DNA of 64,000 nucleotides. It comes from Seminavis robusta. Lineage: Eukaryota; Bacillariophyta; Bacillariophyceae; Naviculales; Naviculaceae. Position 1 is the stretch's first letter. Each line of letters starts with the position of its first letter. The stretch covers positions 1 to 64,000 of the forward strand of contig CAICTM010000274.1 of NCBI GenBank assembly GCA_903772945.1. Direction: 5' to 3'. The notes under the pieces are model-generated. The model worked only from the letters and a program-made list of their open reading frames with translations. It was not told where the DNA came from and searched no databases. The translations under genes and the position numbers were made by a program. This document shows positions 21,167-32,134 of the stretch, piece after piece.

Positions 21167-22899
21167 TGTCACGTTGTTTGAAGATGGATTGGGAAGAAGC
21201 AGGTACTCTTTGTGGAAGGTTTTAAGGTTTTTGGGACAAGAGTGGTTTACTTTCTGTGAGAAGATTTTTTGTGAGAAGGATTCAGAGTGCTACCGGTAGA
21301 CTAGTCAGCGCTACCGAGTAGCTAAATACTCAGTAGCCAGCAGGAATTATTTAACTGTGTTCTTTTATACCGGTACCAACAAGAAAGGAACCTTCTCGAT
21401 ATTGGCTGTTGATGCTCTTGCGGTTTGGCCTGAATTTGTTTGGTACTGTTACGTTGTGGCGCTTTCTGCAATGCCTGTGTTGGCTTTTGGCTACCGTTCG
21501 GTACCAGCGGTGCCCGGTGGTACCTGTCATCTTCTACGATAGCAAAAAGTGACTAATCTATAGTAGCTGGCTATCTACACGCAACTATGGGGACAGCTCA
21601 CAAACTGCCAACTTTGTTCTTTCGTCCCTCACCCTTCAGAAACCTTCAGCTGCCTCATGCATTTATTAACTCTGCATTTTAGCAGTACGTACTTCACTGG
21701 AAACAAAGGGCAACCAACAAATAAATCAAAAAGGTCCTGCAACAGGAGGCTACAACAACTCTACGATGAAGCGGCCATTTACTGTGCACGATCTTGATTC
21801 ACAGTTGGTTGACTGGAATTGGATAGGCCTTTGGGGATGGGCAAATCTTGCAATTGTAATGGAGTGTGACTCGCCAAAATCAGTTAAAAAGACGAAATTC
21901 GTATTGTTTCCGGAAGATACATTTAATTGGATTGCATTGGATTGGATTGCATTGAATTGGATTGAATTGGATTCCAAATAGTACTGTTATTTATATAGTA
22001 AACTGTAATTCAATGCAATCCAATCTAATCCAATCTAATCCAATGCAATCCAATCAAATCCAATAGAGAAAAACAGCCAAAGTAAAAGATTGGCTTAGCG
22101 CACACAATTTTTACAAAAACGCTCTAACAAATTCAACACAGAGCCATGGGCAAGTTTGCTCATCCCCTTTTCAAACCGCGTTCAATGGCCGGCAACGTTT
22201 TCGATCTCCAGTGAAGTTGCAATCAGGCATTAGGTGACATTTGCTTTTAGGGGAGTGCCTCAAAACAACTTTCTGTACCTTTTGTGGTCTTCTCCCACCT
22301 TCCTGATCAATTGGCAATGCCCAATATTTACCACTCCCAGCCGTCTTTGACCTGTTTTGTTCACTCTCCACTCCTTCCCATCACTTTTTCCCATCTATAC
22401 TGCCTGATTTTTAACCGCCTATTTCTTCAACTTCTTATCTCCTTTCAAAGCCCTCACCACTTCCAACCTCTCTTTACTAATTTCAACCACTTTCTCACAC
22501 ACTGTTGGTCTACCGGTATGGCAGAGGATTATCTGAAATATGGTTGGGGATTGGGGATATTTCAAAATATGGAAGAGGGTTTGAGGTTTGAGGAAATCCC
22601 TTGTGCGAACGTGCGAGCCAGATGGTGGCCTCGATGAGTCACTCTATTAAATATTTAGACGTAACAGCAACTCTGACTGGGACTTATCTGCCGGTATGAA
22701 GCAAGTGCGTGTACTTAGTGTGTAAGTTCCGTACTCGAGCACCAGCGAAGTACCAGCGTTCCAGCAAACGAAACATCAAGTTGCCCTTTGTTCTCTTAGC
22801 TGTACCGTGGGAGTGCATAATTCTTTCCATTTTTGGCTTTTTTATGCCTTCCAAGAATAATCTTAGAAGGTACTGAAAGTACAGCATCGTGGAACCAGA
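21167..22899. other. intergenic with ATTGG hairpin, no gene seen
   Basis: No supported gene in 1.7 kb. Short open frames at 21357-21542 and 22284-22637 lack coding character. The ATTGG/CCAAT inverted repeat is listed separately. Confidence 0.45.
21925..22064. repeat. imperfect ATTGG/CCAAT long hairpin
   Basis: About 50 bp of ATTGG/ATTGC pentamers (21925-21975) are followed, after a 31-bp AT-rich spacer, by about 58 bp of CCAAT/GCAAT/TAATC pentamers (22007-22064), roughly the reverse complement. The stretch can form a long imperfect stem. It may be a small inverted-repeat transposon remnant or an inverted pentamer microsatellite. Confidence 0.75.
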
Positions 22900-23217
22900 C
22901 TTGGTGGGTAATTACTGCAGTAATTCCTGGTTACTGGTTACTTACTGTACTTTTACTGCCTTTATTGGCCAGTAGTTACTGCAGTCAGTAATTCCTGGCA
23001 GTAATAAATCTGCCAATTCAACAGTAATTGACAGTAAATGACAGTAAAAGCACAGTATTCTCCCTATTTTAATGCAATTACTGTGATTTACTGCCTTCAA
23101 ATGGCTTTAAATTACTGTACCTGATTACTGCTACTGAGGAATTACTGCATTACTGCCATTACTGCTACTGTTTGGCCCCTCCAGTCAGTAATCAGTAAAC
23201 AGTAAATACCAACCAAG
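22900..23217. mobile_element. hAT-type MITE, 318 bp, with 8-bp target duplication
   Basis: The ends are inverted: CTTGGTGGGTAATTACTG at 22900-22917 and CAGTAAATACCAACCAAG at 23200-23217 pair with two mismatches. The flanks repeat GAACCAGA directly (22892-22899 and 23218-23225), an 8-bp target site duplication as made by hAT transposases. The interior consists almost wholly of TTACTG and CAGTAA motifs in both orientations, which folds extensively. No coding capacity. The intact duplication suggests a fairly young, non-autonomous insertion. Confidence 0.8.
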
Positions 23218-23589
23218 GAACCAGAGCGTTCCAGTGTTCCAGTGTCATCAGTCCCTAACTGAGCCCTTGTTTGTTCCGACTGGCACTCCCTTCTCCTAAG
23301 TAAGAAAACATGCGAACTGATTCTGGTTCACTTCTTTTCAAGGAAGCTACTGTCCAACAAGAGAAGCCCAGAAGGTTGAGTTCCAATAAAATTGAGGAAA
23401 GAAAAGAACTATGATAAGTATTTTCTTTGTTGACAGTTGACGGATGTGTTCGTGCGTAGTGCGTAGCATCCTGTGGCGGCAACCGGAAACGTACCGCCGT
23501 AAAATTTTAGAGGATTGAAGGGCCACTCGGGAGTACCGCACTGCAACTGTACGATTGCTTCACACTGGCGTTCCTGGGTTTGGTGATAG

Positions 23590-24120
23590 TGTTGCGATAT
23601 CACAAAAAGTAAAACCGCAACCAAAAAACCAAAAGAGACAATCAGAGCCACCTCAACAGTCCAAAAAGCAAACTATCCACCCACAATGATGCCATCAACA
23701 TCTCAATCTCAGCAAACTGCATGCCCCCAACGCCAGCCTCAGCCCCAGGCCATGTCTGAACCACTGACACTTGTGCAGGCTCTCAGGCTGAGATACAACC
23801 TCTGTCGTCCTTCCTCGGCGGCAGCCCAGCGAAGTCCACGCGAAACCAGGCAGCATCTGATGAGGACGATTGAGGAGGTCCTTGACATCTTGGACAACGA
23901 AGACTTCTAAAGGTTGGTCTGTGAACAAAAAGCAACCATGAAAACAGACGATGCCTGACGAGCCCATGAACCAGAGAGTACCTGTCAAGAAAGCCAATCT
24001 ATCGAAGGAAGCTTACTAATGTAACAAGGAGATCTGATGGCTTTCATATTTAAATTTTATGTAATTCCAAATAGTTTTTCTTCATTTCAGCCACTCAAAC
24101 CTAACCATGTAGCCATGTAG
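23590..24120 (+). repeat. copy A of an inverted duplicated segment
   Basis: This segment is similar, on the opposite strand, to about 28610-29080. Similarity covers the tiny gene plus flanks: CACAAAAAG..AAAACC upstream, AAAGCCAATCTAT and CTGATGGCTTTCAT downstream, and TAATTCCAAATAGT then CTTCATTTCAGCCA near the far end. The flanks have diverged more than the coding part. Confidence 0.75.
23686..23910 (+). CDS. tiny duplicated protein with acidic tail (copy A)
   Basis: 74 residues from ATG 23686, beginning MMPSTSQSQQTACPQRQPQP, then SEPLTLVQALRLRYNL, and ending in RTIEEVLDILDNEDF. The copy at 28797-29012 differs by substitutions and small in-frame gaps (RLRYNLCRPSSAAAQRSP versus RYNLYRPSAAVQRSP). 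In-frame gaps and an intact acidic end suggest the frame is under selection. No family recognised. The N-terminus is Gln/Pro-rich and disordered; the C-terminal 25 residues should be helical. Confidence 0.5.
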   Translation: MMPSTSQSQQTACPQRQPQPQAMSEPLTLVQALRLRYNLCRPSSAAAQRSPRETRQHLMRTIEEVLDILDNEDF

Positions 24121-24795
24121 GTGCGGTACTGCCGGAATCACCACTGATAGATCTGGTGACATGCCATTAGCGTGTCAACAAGCCAAGCACCGAGCAAACA
24201 TCCATGACGTAGAGATTTGAAATGGGAGTACTGACTACTCTGTGCTGACTAGAAACGAAACAGCGAAAGTATGATACGGCCGGACGAGAAGCTGGTGTCG
24301 AACAGAGGGACGCGGGATGCCCCAAAACTTTCGCCACAATGAGGAAACGAGGAAAGCAAAGAAAAGAATTGCGTTGTGTGGGGTGTGGGGATGTGGGATT
24401 GTTGACCGACAAGTGGTTTCTTAACGGTCATAACAGCAAGCAGAGCTGGATGGGAGTCACACAAACCATGTCGGGCCAGGTGGGTCACCAGGGCAAAAGA
24501 GTCTCGCCTTCGCCAATCCAAAGCCAATCCACTCATTGCTCCGAGCAGCCGACAGGAAATGACAATGGTGCCGGTTCTTCTTCTTTCTGAGATGATCCCA
24601 CACATCCTACCCTGGCCACTCAGTTCAGTGATTGGGTCCCAAAAGCTCTGGGTTGGTGCACTAGATAGCACCATATTCCATAATGCCCCCAATCCCAGTA
24701 CTGTGATTCTGAGATTGAGCCATTAGGAGCAGCTTAGTGGTGGCGAAGAGTAACTGGTAACGGTACACTGACCCCCCGGGCACCAGAGTGTGGTG
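23911..24795. other. intergenic, no supported gene
   Basis: The first 210 bp belong to duplicated segment A. A minus-strand frame (ATG at 24674, stop at 24249) codes 141 residues but has no recognisable domain or second copy and is not called. Confidence 0.4.
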
Positions 24796-25439
24796 TCGTT
24801 CTCGTTAATGATGCAATCAATCATTAAAAATGCAAAGGGGGTGAATATCACTCTGCCACTCGACTTGACTCCAGCACTTTGTCCCACGTTTTGGTGGGTG
24901 TACGGTATATGGAGGCTGGACTCGACTCCCTCGCCTGAGATGGCGCCAAGTAAGACTCGCGGTTCTCCAAACTTGGAATGTCAATTCTCAGTCCAAGCCA
25001 ATCCCCAATCACAGCTAAGGCAAGAATTCTTGGTATCGTCGCTCTTCAATGCGGTAATCAAGCACGGAAGGAGATTGGACTGCAGTGACTGTGTGTAAAT
25101 ACGTTTGCTGGAAGCATGACTTTTATGGGCCCACTCCTTGTGCATACATGTAGTTACCAACTCAGGTGACAAAACATGTTGTATCTTACGCCTGCAGTTT
25201 TCTTCACATAGAATGTGAACAAAACATGTTGTATCTTACGCCTGCAGTTTTCTTCTCATAGAATGATGAAATCATAGACTATACTTGAACATACTGTATC
25301 GATCTTCCCCCCAGAACAATATTCGTCGTTGCGCTAGTTTCATGTATGGCAACTTCTTTGCCCTACTGCTTCCAGCTAAAACGCAATGCGCTTTCGGCAG
25401 CTACCGTACCGGCACGGGTATGTATACGTACTGTAGCTG
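24796..25439. repeat. left copy of a long direct repeat (644 bp)
   Basis: About 90% identical by eye to 27066-27649 in the same orientation, from TCGTTCTCGTTAATGAT to CTGTAGCTG. It differs chiefly by an internal tandem duplication of about 50 bp (25169-25264, block AACATGTTGTATCTTACG). TG..CA ends, a primer-binding site or a clear target duplication were not found, so LTR identity is not established. Two copies bracket about 1.6 kb holding the orphan gene at 25784. Confidence 0.8.
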
Positions 25440-25783
25440 AGTGAGAAAATGCGGGATCAGTATCCAAAATGTGGTGGCGCTCAGGTCAAAGATTTAAAGG
25501 AGAACTTGAAGAAGAGTTAGAAAATACATTATCTCAACAATGAGGTCAATTTGGTTCCGTAACAGGTCTTGAGACTGGTACCAGCCAGACAATACTTATA
25601 GAGCTGTTTTCTTCGCATGTACCTGTGCTTGGGTGGCCAGTGTGCACGATGACAGCAACGACACAAAACCAAACCACAGCACCGTCTCATTTCAAGAGGT
25701 TGTCTTGATCTGAACAAGTCCATCGCGTCGTTGTAAGGCGTACTTGGTAAAGAGAGATTGTCAAAAACACCATCAAATGTCAA

Positions 25784-26714
25784 ATGCACAGGCAGCAACC
25801 TTCACGGAGGGTTCAGTTTTGGTTTCGGGACAAGAGCGATTGGGTAAGGGCGGATAGGAAGTCCATATCAGGACCCAAACAAAGGAAAGAGCGATCAAGA
25901 AAGAGGAAGGAGCGCAAGAGAAACGAAAAAAAGACGAATAACGAACAGGACGTATTTCGCCACTTTCTTGGTGTGAAAAGTGTCGATTATTATGATGGTA
26001 AAATGAAGAATATTATTGCGACTTAAAACCCTGTTGCCCAAGTTTATCGACAGAGTTAATTTGGCTAAGCATCCCACGCTGGAAGTGGAGGATGGCGTAA
26101 ACTGGCCCCTGTTTTTTGCCGCTCTTGTCGAGTCTATGAAGAGAAACTATACAGGACCGGACAATGAGTACACAACAGAAGTTGGGGACGAACATGTGCA
26201 GGGAGTGGATCCTAACGATACTGTGGTCTTGCTTCCGTTGGTATGTGACGGGGATTTGGCTGTTCACGGGCTTTTCTTGCTTAATGGATTGGATGCCTTG
26301 ATTGAGCATCATGTTACTGTATTCGCGCCATTCTTTGGAGTGGCCTACGGTTCAAATATCATATACGAAGACGCGGCTGAGCGCTTCCTTGAACGGACGC
26401 TGTGTGTTACAGAGTCCGCGCCGTTGAACACTGCAGCGATGGAGTTGCATGCTGGGCTTCGCTTGGGGAATGTTGAGTGGGACAGAGACGCAAATTCTCA
26501 GGCTGATTCAACCGATGAAAGCGCTTCCGCAGGTGGGGATGGTCTTGATCCTCCGAATGCTGATCGCGATGCAGGCGATGGTCGTTTTGCTCCCGATGCC
26601 GATGCAGACGATGGTCGTCCCGATGCTGATCAGGTGAAGGCGCTACTCGCCACGGTGGTGCTCCCGCTGCTCATCTCGATGCTCATCAAGATCGCCACGG
26701 GTGAATCTGAGTAA
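25784..26714 (+). CDS. orphan gene between direct repeats (possibly 2 exons)
   Basis: The frame ending at 26714 is open from 26016, but its first ATG is at 26136 and the codons before it (FIDRVNLAKHPTLEVEDGVN) look coding. A proposed 5' exon 25784-25972 joins through a 70-bp GT-AG intron to 26043-26714, giving 286 residues; the splice is unproven. The first exon is Arg/Lys/Glu-rich (RKERSRKRKERKRNEKK). The second has DTVVLLPLVCDGDLAVHGLF and HHVTVFAPFFGVAYGSNIIY, then an Asp/Ala-rich repeat with DADADDGRPDADQ, and ends in a hydrophobic segment ATVVLPLLISMLIKIA that could anchor the tail in a membrane. No family recognised. The flanking direct repeats suggest a mobile or duplicated cassette. 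Confidence 0.45.
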
Positions 26715-27065
26715 GCGTGAACAATTAAATCACCAAAAAACGAGTTCGCGGAGTTGCATTACTTGCACGAAAAATTGAAGAATTGCTGTGAGGTTGATTG
26801 GTTCGGAGCATTTGCTGTTGGATCCGATGCGTTTGTATTTGTGACTGTGAAGGAACTTGTGAGTCGGCCTAAAGTCATGAAGGCCTCCGGCATTGTAGGT
26901 CGTTGGTTTGACTTATCTTATATGAATTCATGGGAGACTTTATGTCTTAACATTGTTTGGAAGCAGACTTTGGCAACAGTTTCACTTGGTTGACGAAATC
27001 ATGATGGTACCCCGCTGCTTAATCGACCATTTCAATTCTTTGACTACTGCTTACCACATTTTGCT

Positions 27066-27649
27066 TCGTTCTCGTTAATGATTCAATCAATCATCAGAAA
27101 TGCGAAGGGGGTGAATCTCACTCTGCCACTCGACTTGACTCCAGCACTTTGTCCCACGTTTTGGTGGGTGTACGGTGTAAGGAGACTGGACTGGACTCCC
27201 TCGCCTGAGATGGCGCCAAGAAAGGCTCGCGGTGTTCCAAACTTGGAATGTCAATTCTCAGTCCATGCAAATCCCCAATCACAGCTAAGCGCAAGAATTC
27301 TTGGTATCGTCGCTCTTCAATGCGGCAATCAAGCATGGAAGGAGATTGGACTGCAGTGACTGTGTGTACATACATTTGCTGGAAGCATGACTTTTATGGG
27401 CCCACTCCTTGTACATACATGTAGTTGCCAACTCAGGTGACAAAACATGTTGTATCTTACGCCTGCAGTTTTCTTCACATAGAATGATGAATCATAGACT
27501 ATACGTGAACATACTGTATCGCTCTTCCCCCCAGAACAATATTCGTCGTTGCGCTAGTTTCATGTATGGCAACTTCTTTGTCCTACTGCTTCCAGCTAAA
27601 ACGCAATGCGCTTTCGGCAGCTACCGTACCGGTACGTATACTGTAGCTG
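27066..27649. repeat. right copy of the long direct repeat (584 bp)
   Basis: Matches 24796-25439 base for base over long blocks, such as CTCTGCCACTCGACTTGACT and CAGAACAATATTCGTCGTTG, and lacks the 50-bp internal duplication of the left copy. Each copy contains a related open frame of about 90-100 codons (PLDLTPALCPTFWWVYG), but frameshifting differences in the second half argue against a conserved protein. Confidence 0.8.
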
Positions 27650-28149
27650 CGTCCACTGAGATGGTAGGACGCATAATACTCGCGGCATTATCCCAAACCG
27701 CGAAGCTCCAGGCGTACTATCATTTGAAACCATTGCAGATTACAGGATTCCGCAGCAATCACATCAACGTGGGGCTCGGGTCAAGGCCAAGTAGATGAAC
27801 TAAGGGAAGGTTCGACTCTCCGATGCTCTCGCGAAGGTCGACGATTGGTGCCTACATGGTTCCTGATCCATCAATCATCATGACCCCAAGAGACCTCCCC
27901 AGTTTGTTTCCCTGAGATCCCAGGGATACGAAATTCCCTTGGAGGATCCAACACCTATCTACGACAACTCCCGCGAAAAGGTGCGGTCACACTTCCGTTG
28001 CAGATTGTGAGGATTGGGTTATTATTGGGTGCCCTTGCCATGGGATGCTATCTTTGATGCTGTTCTGTCGAAGTTTGCGAGTGATGTCTTTGTCTTCAAA
28101 GTTTCGGAATCTGATTTCCTGCCTTGGTTCGACGTCTTTTGACATCGTC
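27650..28149. other. intergenic, nothing recognised
   Basis: No gene, repeat or RNA was recognised in these 500 bp between the right direct repeat and the retroelement fragment. Confidence 0.4.
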
Positions 28150-28440
28150 AAAGTGGCCGCCTAGTCAGAGGTTTTGTTGGGTTGCTCAAATATATTCCAT
28201 TCCGGTGTTGAGGCAGTTGCCGTGTAGGCATTTGCCATTGTTTCCTTTAGTTCCTGGTCTACAGTTGCAGGGTTCATTTTGAAACTCAGTTGAGATGATG
28301 TCTTTGTGAGCTTCCTTGATAGGTTGCCCATGAACATTTCTCTCATGTTGATAATTCAATGGTAGGAAACATGGATGTTCTGATCCATTCAAGGCGGTGG
28401 CTCTTCTGAGGTCATTGAGTATCGTGTGTATATAGGGGCC
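28150..28440 (-). mobile_element. fragment of a Penelope/non-LTR-type retroelement
   Basis: On the minus strand, parts of the conceptual protein (GNLSRKLTK, ISTEFQNEPCNCRPGTKG) match the fragment at 37860-38730. That block, a Cys-rich patch in front of a GIY-YIG-like region, is typical of the end of some algal retroelement polyproteins. Only a few hundred bases remain; the copy is broken and old. Confidence 0.55.
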
Positions 28441-28609
28441 GGTTCATCCTTTGACTTTTTCGTTTCTACTCCAATTGCGAATCTCTACTTCACGAATATT
28501 TGCTTGGTGATTGTTGACGCATTGGTTTTCGATGGGTGGAACCGGAAGTACCGGTATCAGTGGTGCTACCGGGATCGGCTGTACTCGTACCTACATGGCT
28601 AAGTTAGAG

Positions 28610-29080
28610 TTGGCTGAAATGAAGTACAGTACACTATTTGGAATTAAACGAATATAAATAGATTGAAACATGAAAGCCATCAGTTCTCCCTTATTCCAGC
28701 AACAAGCTTCAATAGATTGGCTTTGTTGACGAATGCTCTCTGGTTCTTCTGCTCAGCGGGCACAGTCTGTTTTGAGGTTACTTCACCGACCAGAGTTTAG
28801 AAATCTTCATTGTCCAAGATGTCAAGGACTTCCTCAATCGTCCTCATCATGTGCTGCCTGGTCTCCTGTGGACTTCGCTGAACTGCCGCTGAAGGACGAT
28901 AGAGGTTGTATCTCAGCACCTGCACAAGCGTCAGTGGTTCAGACATGGCCTGGTGCTGGGGCTGACGTTGGGGGCATGCAGTTTGCTGAGATTGAGATGT
29001 TGATGGCGTCATTGTGGGTGGTTGATTGTCTCTTTGGTTCCTTCGTTGATTCAGAACTTGTGGTTTTTCTTTTTGTGAGC
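28610..29080 (-). repeat. copy B of an inverted duplicated segment
   Basis: Reverse-oriented relative of 23590-24120. It includes the tiny gene at 28797-29012 and the same ordered flank words (AAAGCCAATCTAT, CTGATGGCTTTCAT, TAATTCCAAATAGT). The two copies face each other across about 4.5 kb containing the direct-repeat cassette. Confidence 0.75.
28797..29012 (-). CDS. tiny duplicated protein with acidic tail (copy B)
   Basis: 71 residues from ATG at 29012, MTPSTSQSQQTACPQRQPQH through SEPLTLVQVLRYNLYRPSAA to RTIEEVLDILDNEDF. The frame stays open 30 codons further upstream without an ATG. Nearly identical to copy A in the first 35 and last 25 residues. Function unknown. Confidence 0.5.
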   Translation of the reverse strand: MTPSTSQSQQTACPQRQPQHQAMSEPLTLVQVLRYNLYRPSAAVQRSPQETRQHMMRTIEEVLDILDNEDF

Positions 29081-30211
29081 TTGCAACTGCGATCAATGCC
29101 AAGCAAGCACAAGCTCCACACGCAAGCCATGAATGCCTGTGAAGGAATCGTACAAGTTAGTCGAGATTGAAGATTGCTTCGCACACTGGCTAGCACATAC
29201 CGGTACATGATTGTCTATTTCATCTTTATTGGACGAGCCATCGCCCCTGAGTCGATCCTGGCCTTCTGCGGTTGCCGCCGAATCCTGGTTGCCACTTTGC
29301 TACTCTAAAACGATCACGACAAGCAGAACATGAAAACCGTCTCGTTATGTCAAATGAGGAAAAGAAGGCTTCACCTCGGGCAGAAGGCGACGTGCAAGCA
29401 TTCTCTAGTCTTCTGATTCATTTTGTACGCGATCTAAGATCCACTAGCTAGCTAGCAAGCAGTAAGTGCTGCAGCAAGCAGCTCTAAGGCTCTAAGCTCA
29501 ATCTTCTGACCTCTAGAGTACCAGTGGCGGCGGTAATTCTCATTCCACTTTGCTCCGCCGACATCACAAGTCTTATGGTAGGTGAGCAGAAGAAAGGCAG
29601 AAGGCAGAAGGAGACTGGCTTTTAAAAGACTTCTTGACTTCGTCTTCCACCACTGGCTCATAAAAGAATCTGATACTGGGATACTCTCAAGACATTCCAA
29701 AGGACTCCGGATGTTCATTCGTTCTTAGGCGTTGCATGGCCAACTTAGTTAGTCTCCCCCACTCCAGCTCTCCAGCTCTCAGGTGACTTCCTATCCACGA
29801 TCATGTGGTTCGTACGTACGCCGAGAAACACATGAGAAACACATTTACTTTCATTTATTAATCGCGTATGTGGCTTCATTCTTAACCATTCGTAGATACG
29901 TCATTCGCGAATCTAACTCTCACGAACTCTCAGCAGGGTTAGGGTGAGACTATCGGGTGAGCATCCAGCAAGATTCTGCCAAAACACAATCACCGTGCGT
30001 CAGGAAATCTCGTGATAATACCACATGATTGTTCTTTGAAAGAATCTCGTTGGGTGCTAGCCCTATGGCCAATAGCCTCGTGCACATGTGGATCCACAGG
30101 CAAGCATGTGGATCCCTTTGTGGCTCCTCTATCTCACAATTTCCCTTTTTTGAGTTCTTCCTATCACCGTAATCGAATCGAATTCCATCGCACTCTTCAC
30201 TCGTAGTCACG
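29081..30211. other. intergenic upstream of the Harbinger-type element
   Basis: No supported gene. It should include the left end of the transposon. GCGAATCTAACTCTCACGAA near 29902 weakly pairs with the inverse of 33508-33534, a possible subterminal repeat, but no clear terminal inverted repeat with a 3-bp duplication could be fixed by eye. Confidence 0.35.
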
Positions 30212-32104
30212 ATGAGTGAAGATAGCAGCGATGGGTCCATTGATATAGGACGGCAACTACAGGAGTCTGACGAGCGAAACAAGAGGAAGAGAGACGAAGT
30301 GGCAGCCGAGGAGTCTGAGTCGTCATCGATGAGTAACCGTGCTGCCCAAGTCCTGGCCCCAGTCGCATTCGCAGTCCCATTTGCAGTTGCAGCCCCAGTC
30401 GCAGCCCCAGTCGCAGCTTCTCTCCCTCGTCCACGTCTAAGCTTGCATGAAATACAACACCGACACCAGATGCAGATACAGCAACTGCATCAACAGCATG
30501 CTCTTGTAGTGCCGCACCAGCTTTGGAATACTACGACGATGATTTGGCCAAGACATGTACATGGGCAACTCAAAGCCCAGGAGTTACGGGAACGACCACC
30601 ACGTCATAGGACGACTCCTTCGCCTAAGGAACATGCACGTTCTACCTCCGCCTCTCCCTTACAGAGATCGGCATCCGCCTCTCCCTTACAGAGATCGGCA
30701 TCACCGGCAATGAGGAAGGCTGCCAAGGAAGCTGCCAAACAGGTTCAAAAGAAGAAGAAAGAAAGCGAAAAGATTGCCAAGAAGCGGAGGCGCTAGGCTT
30801 GCAAAGAAGAAAGACGATGAAAAGATTTCCAAGAAAGCGGAAGAGGTTAGGCTTGCCACGCTTATCTCTGCAATGATTGGTGGATACGACCACACCGCGC
30901 ACAAGCACAAAATTGTGTGCGGGCAAGAGAAAAGTCCCAAGGATGGCGAGATCTACAATGTGGCTATGACAATGACCCTTCGTAAAGACCAACCCAACGA
31001 AGAAGTCCTGTACTTGTCCAAATTTACCAGCAAGGACATCCGTGCTCTCGCTCTCAAGTGTGGAGTCAGGGGAGGTGGTAACATGACTATTTTCACTGCA
31101 AGGATGGAGATTGCACGCAGCATTCAGATGGGCACTATGTACACTGACCTGTCTATTGCCAACCCAGGTTCTGATGCCGCAGCCGTGAGGATCAACACTC
31201 TCATCAAACTTTTGAATATATGTTTCCATGCTGATAATTTCACTGCCTTTGTTGCTCTCAACGACAGTAAGGGACGCAAGGACTATGAAGAACAGCCACT
31301 CTCAGAGAAGGGAGTTAGCGGAAATCCCGTGAAAGACTTTTGGCTTCTTGTCTCAGACACGATGAATGAGACGGATGATGATTCGTTTGACACCGTCTTA
31401 GGATTGCAAGAGGGGGAAAACGACAGGCTTAGTGCATGGAACCAAGACAACGGTTTCAACCTGAAAGATATCAGCCGTGGCCACACATTCAAGACGGTTA
31501 AGCAACATGTGTGTGACTTGATGAAGTCACGCGAGAGATGCCGAATGGAAATGAAGAAATCCGGTGAGCACAGCAACGACCTTTGGACATACTGCACAAC
31601 GACAAAATTTACGAAAGTGAGGAAATCTACGTCTGCTCTACCTGCCGTTACAGTTTACTACTGTGACTATCTTTGTGGACAACAACCGGCCATTGATGGC
31701 AAGTTTGCGGCATTTATGGACGAAGATTTGAAGAGTGACTCGACGGTTGACTTTACTGGGAGTGCTGATTCGGCTGGTAGCAAAGCGGGAAAACTGGCTG
31801 TATCCGCCGTGGTGGAATCCCTTGCCACCGCACCACCGATTTGAAGGAAGCTATGAGCCAAAGAAACAACGTAACGGAGGAAATCTCTCAAACGAATAGC
31901 TGGAATGACTATTTCGATGTTGGCAATCGGTATTGTAAATTGAAGGAGGATATTCGCAATGGGGATTTGTCCAAAGCCCGCATGGTTGGAGCAATGGAGG
32001 TTCGTATCGGACAACTTGAAGCACACTTGAAGATCGTGCCGGCCAAGTCAGTTATTGAAACGTCAGTTATTGAAACGGAGGAAACTGGCGCACTGGCCGA
32101 ATAA
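30212..32104 (+). pseudogene. Harbinger accessory protein gene, split over three frames
   Basis: ATG at 30212 opens a 194-codon frame: acidic and Ser-rich start (SEDSSDGSIDIG), an Ala/Pro/Val stretch, a Gln/His-rich helix, a duplicated STSASPLQRSAS/ASPLQRSAS, then a Lys/Arg coil, with stop at 30796. Similarity continues one frame over at about 30790-31844 (KISKKAEEVRLATL; KDFWLLVSDTMNETDD; SNDLWTYCTTTKFTKVRKS; AVTVYYCDYLCG), and again in another frame at 31841-32104 (NSWNDYFDVGNRYC, coiled-coil end). Neither downstream piece has an ATG at its start. Near 30780-30870 the DNA is an imperfect tandem repeat (GAAAAGATT-x-CCAAGAA...TAGGCTTGC) whose first copy is two bases shorter than the second, which explains the first shift. 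The third piece overlaps the second by four bases. Introns are possible but no good GT-AG pair was seen. The role would be the DNA-binding partner of the transposase. Confidence 0.55.
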
Positions 32105-32134
32105 AAATACTAATATTTAAATGTGATCCGTGTA

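Noticed and set aside
24249-24674. 141-codon minus-strand ORF
   Set aside because: No domain, no paralogue, and composition similar to flanking intergenic DNA.
24796-27649. Intact LTR retrotransposon
   Set aside because: The direct repeats have no TG..CA ends, no primer-binding site was seen and the interior does not code for any retroelement protein I recognise.
27800-27835. GGTTCGACTCTCC, a second tRNA-like T-arm
   Set aside because: The stem does not pair and no cloverleaf is possible.
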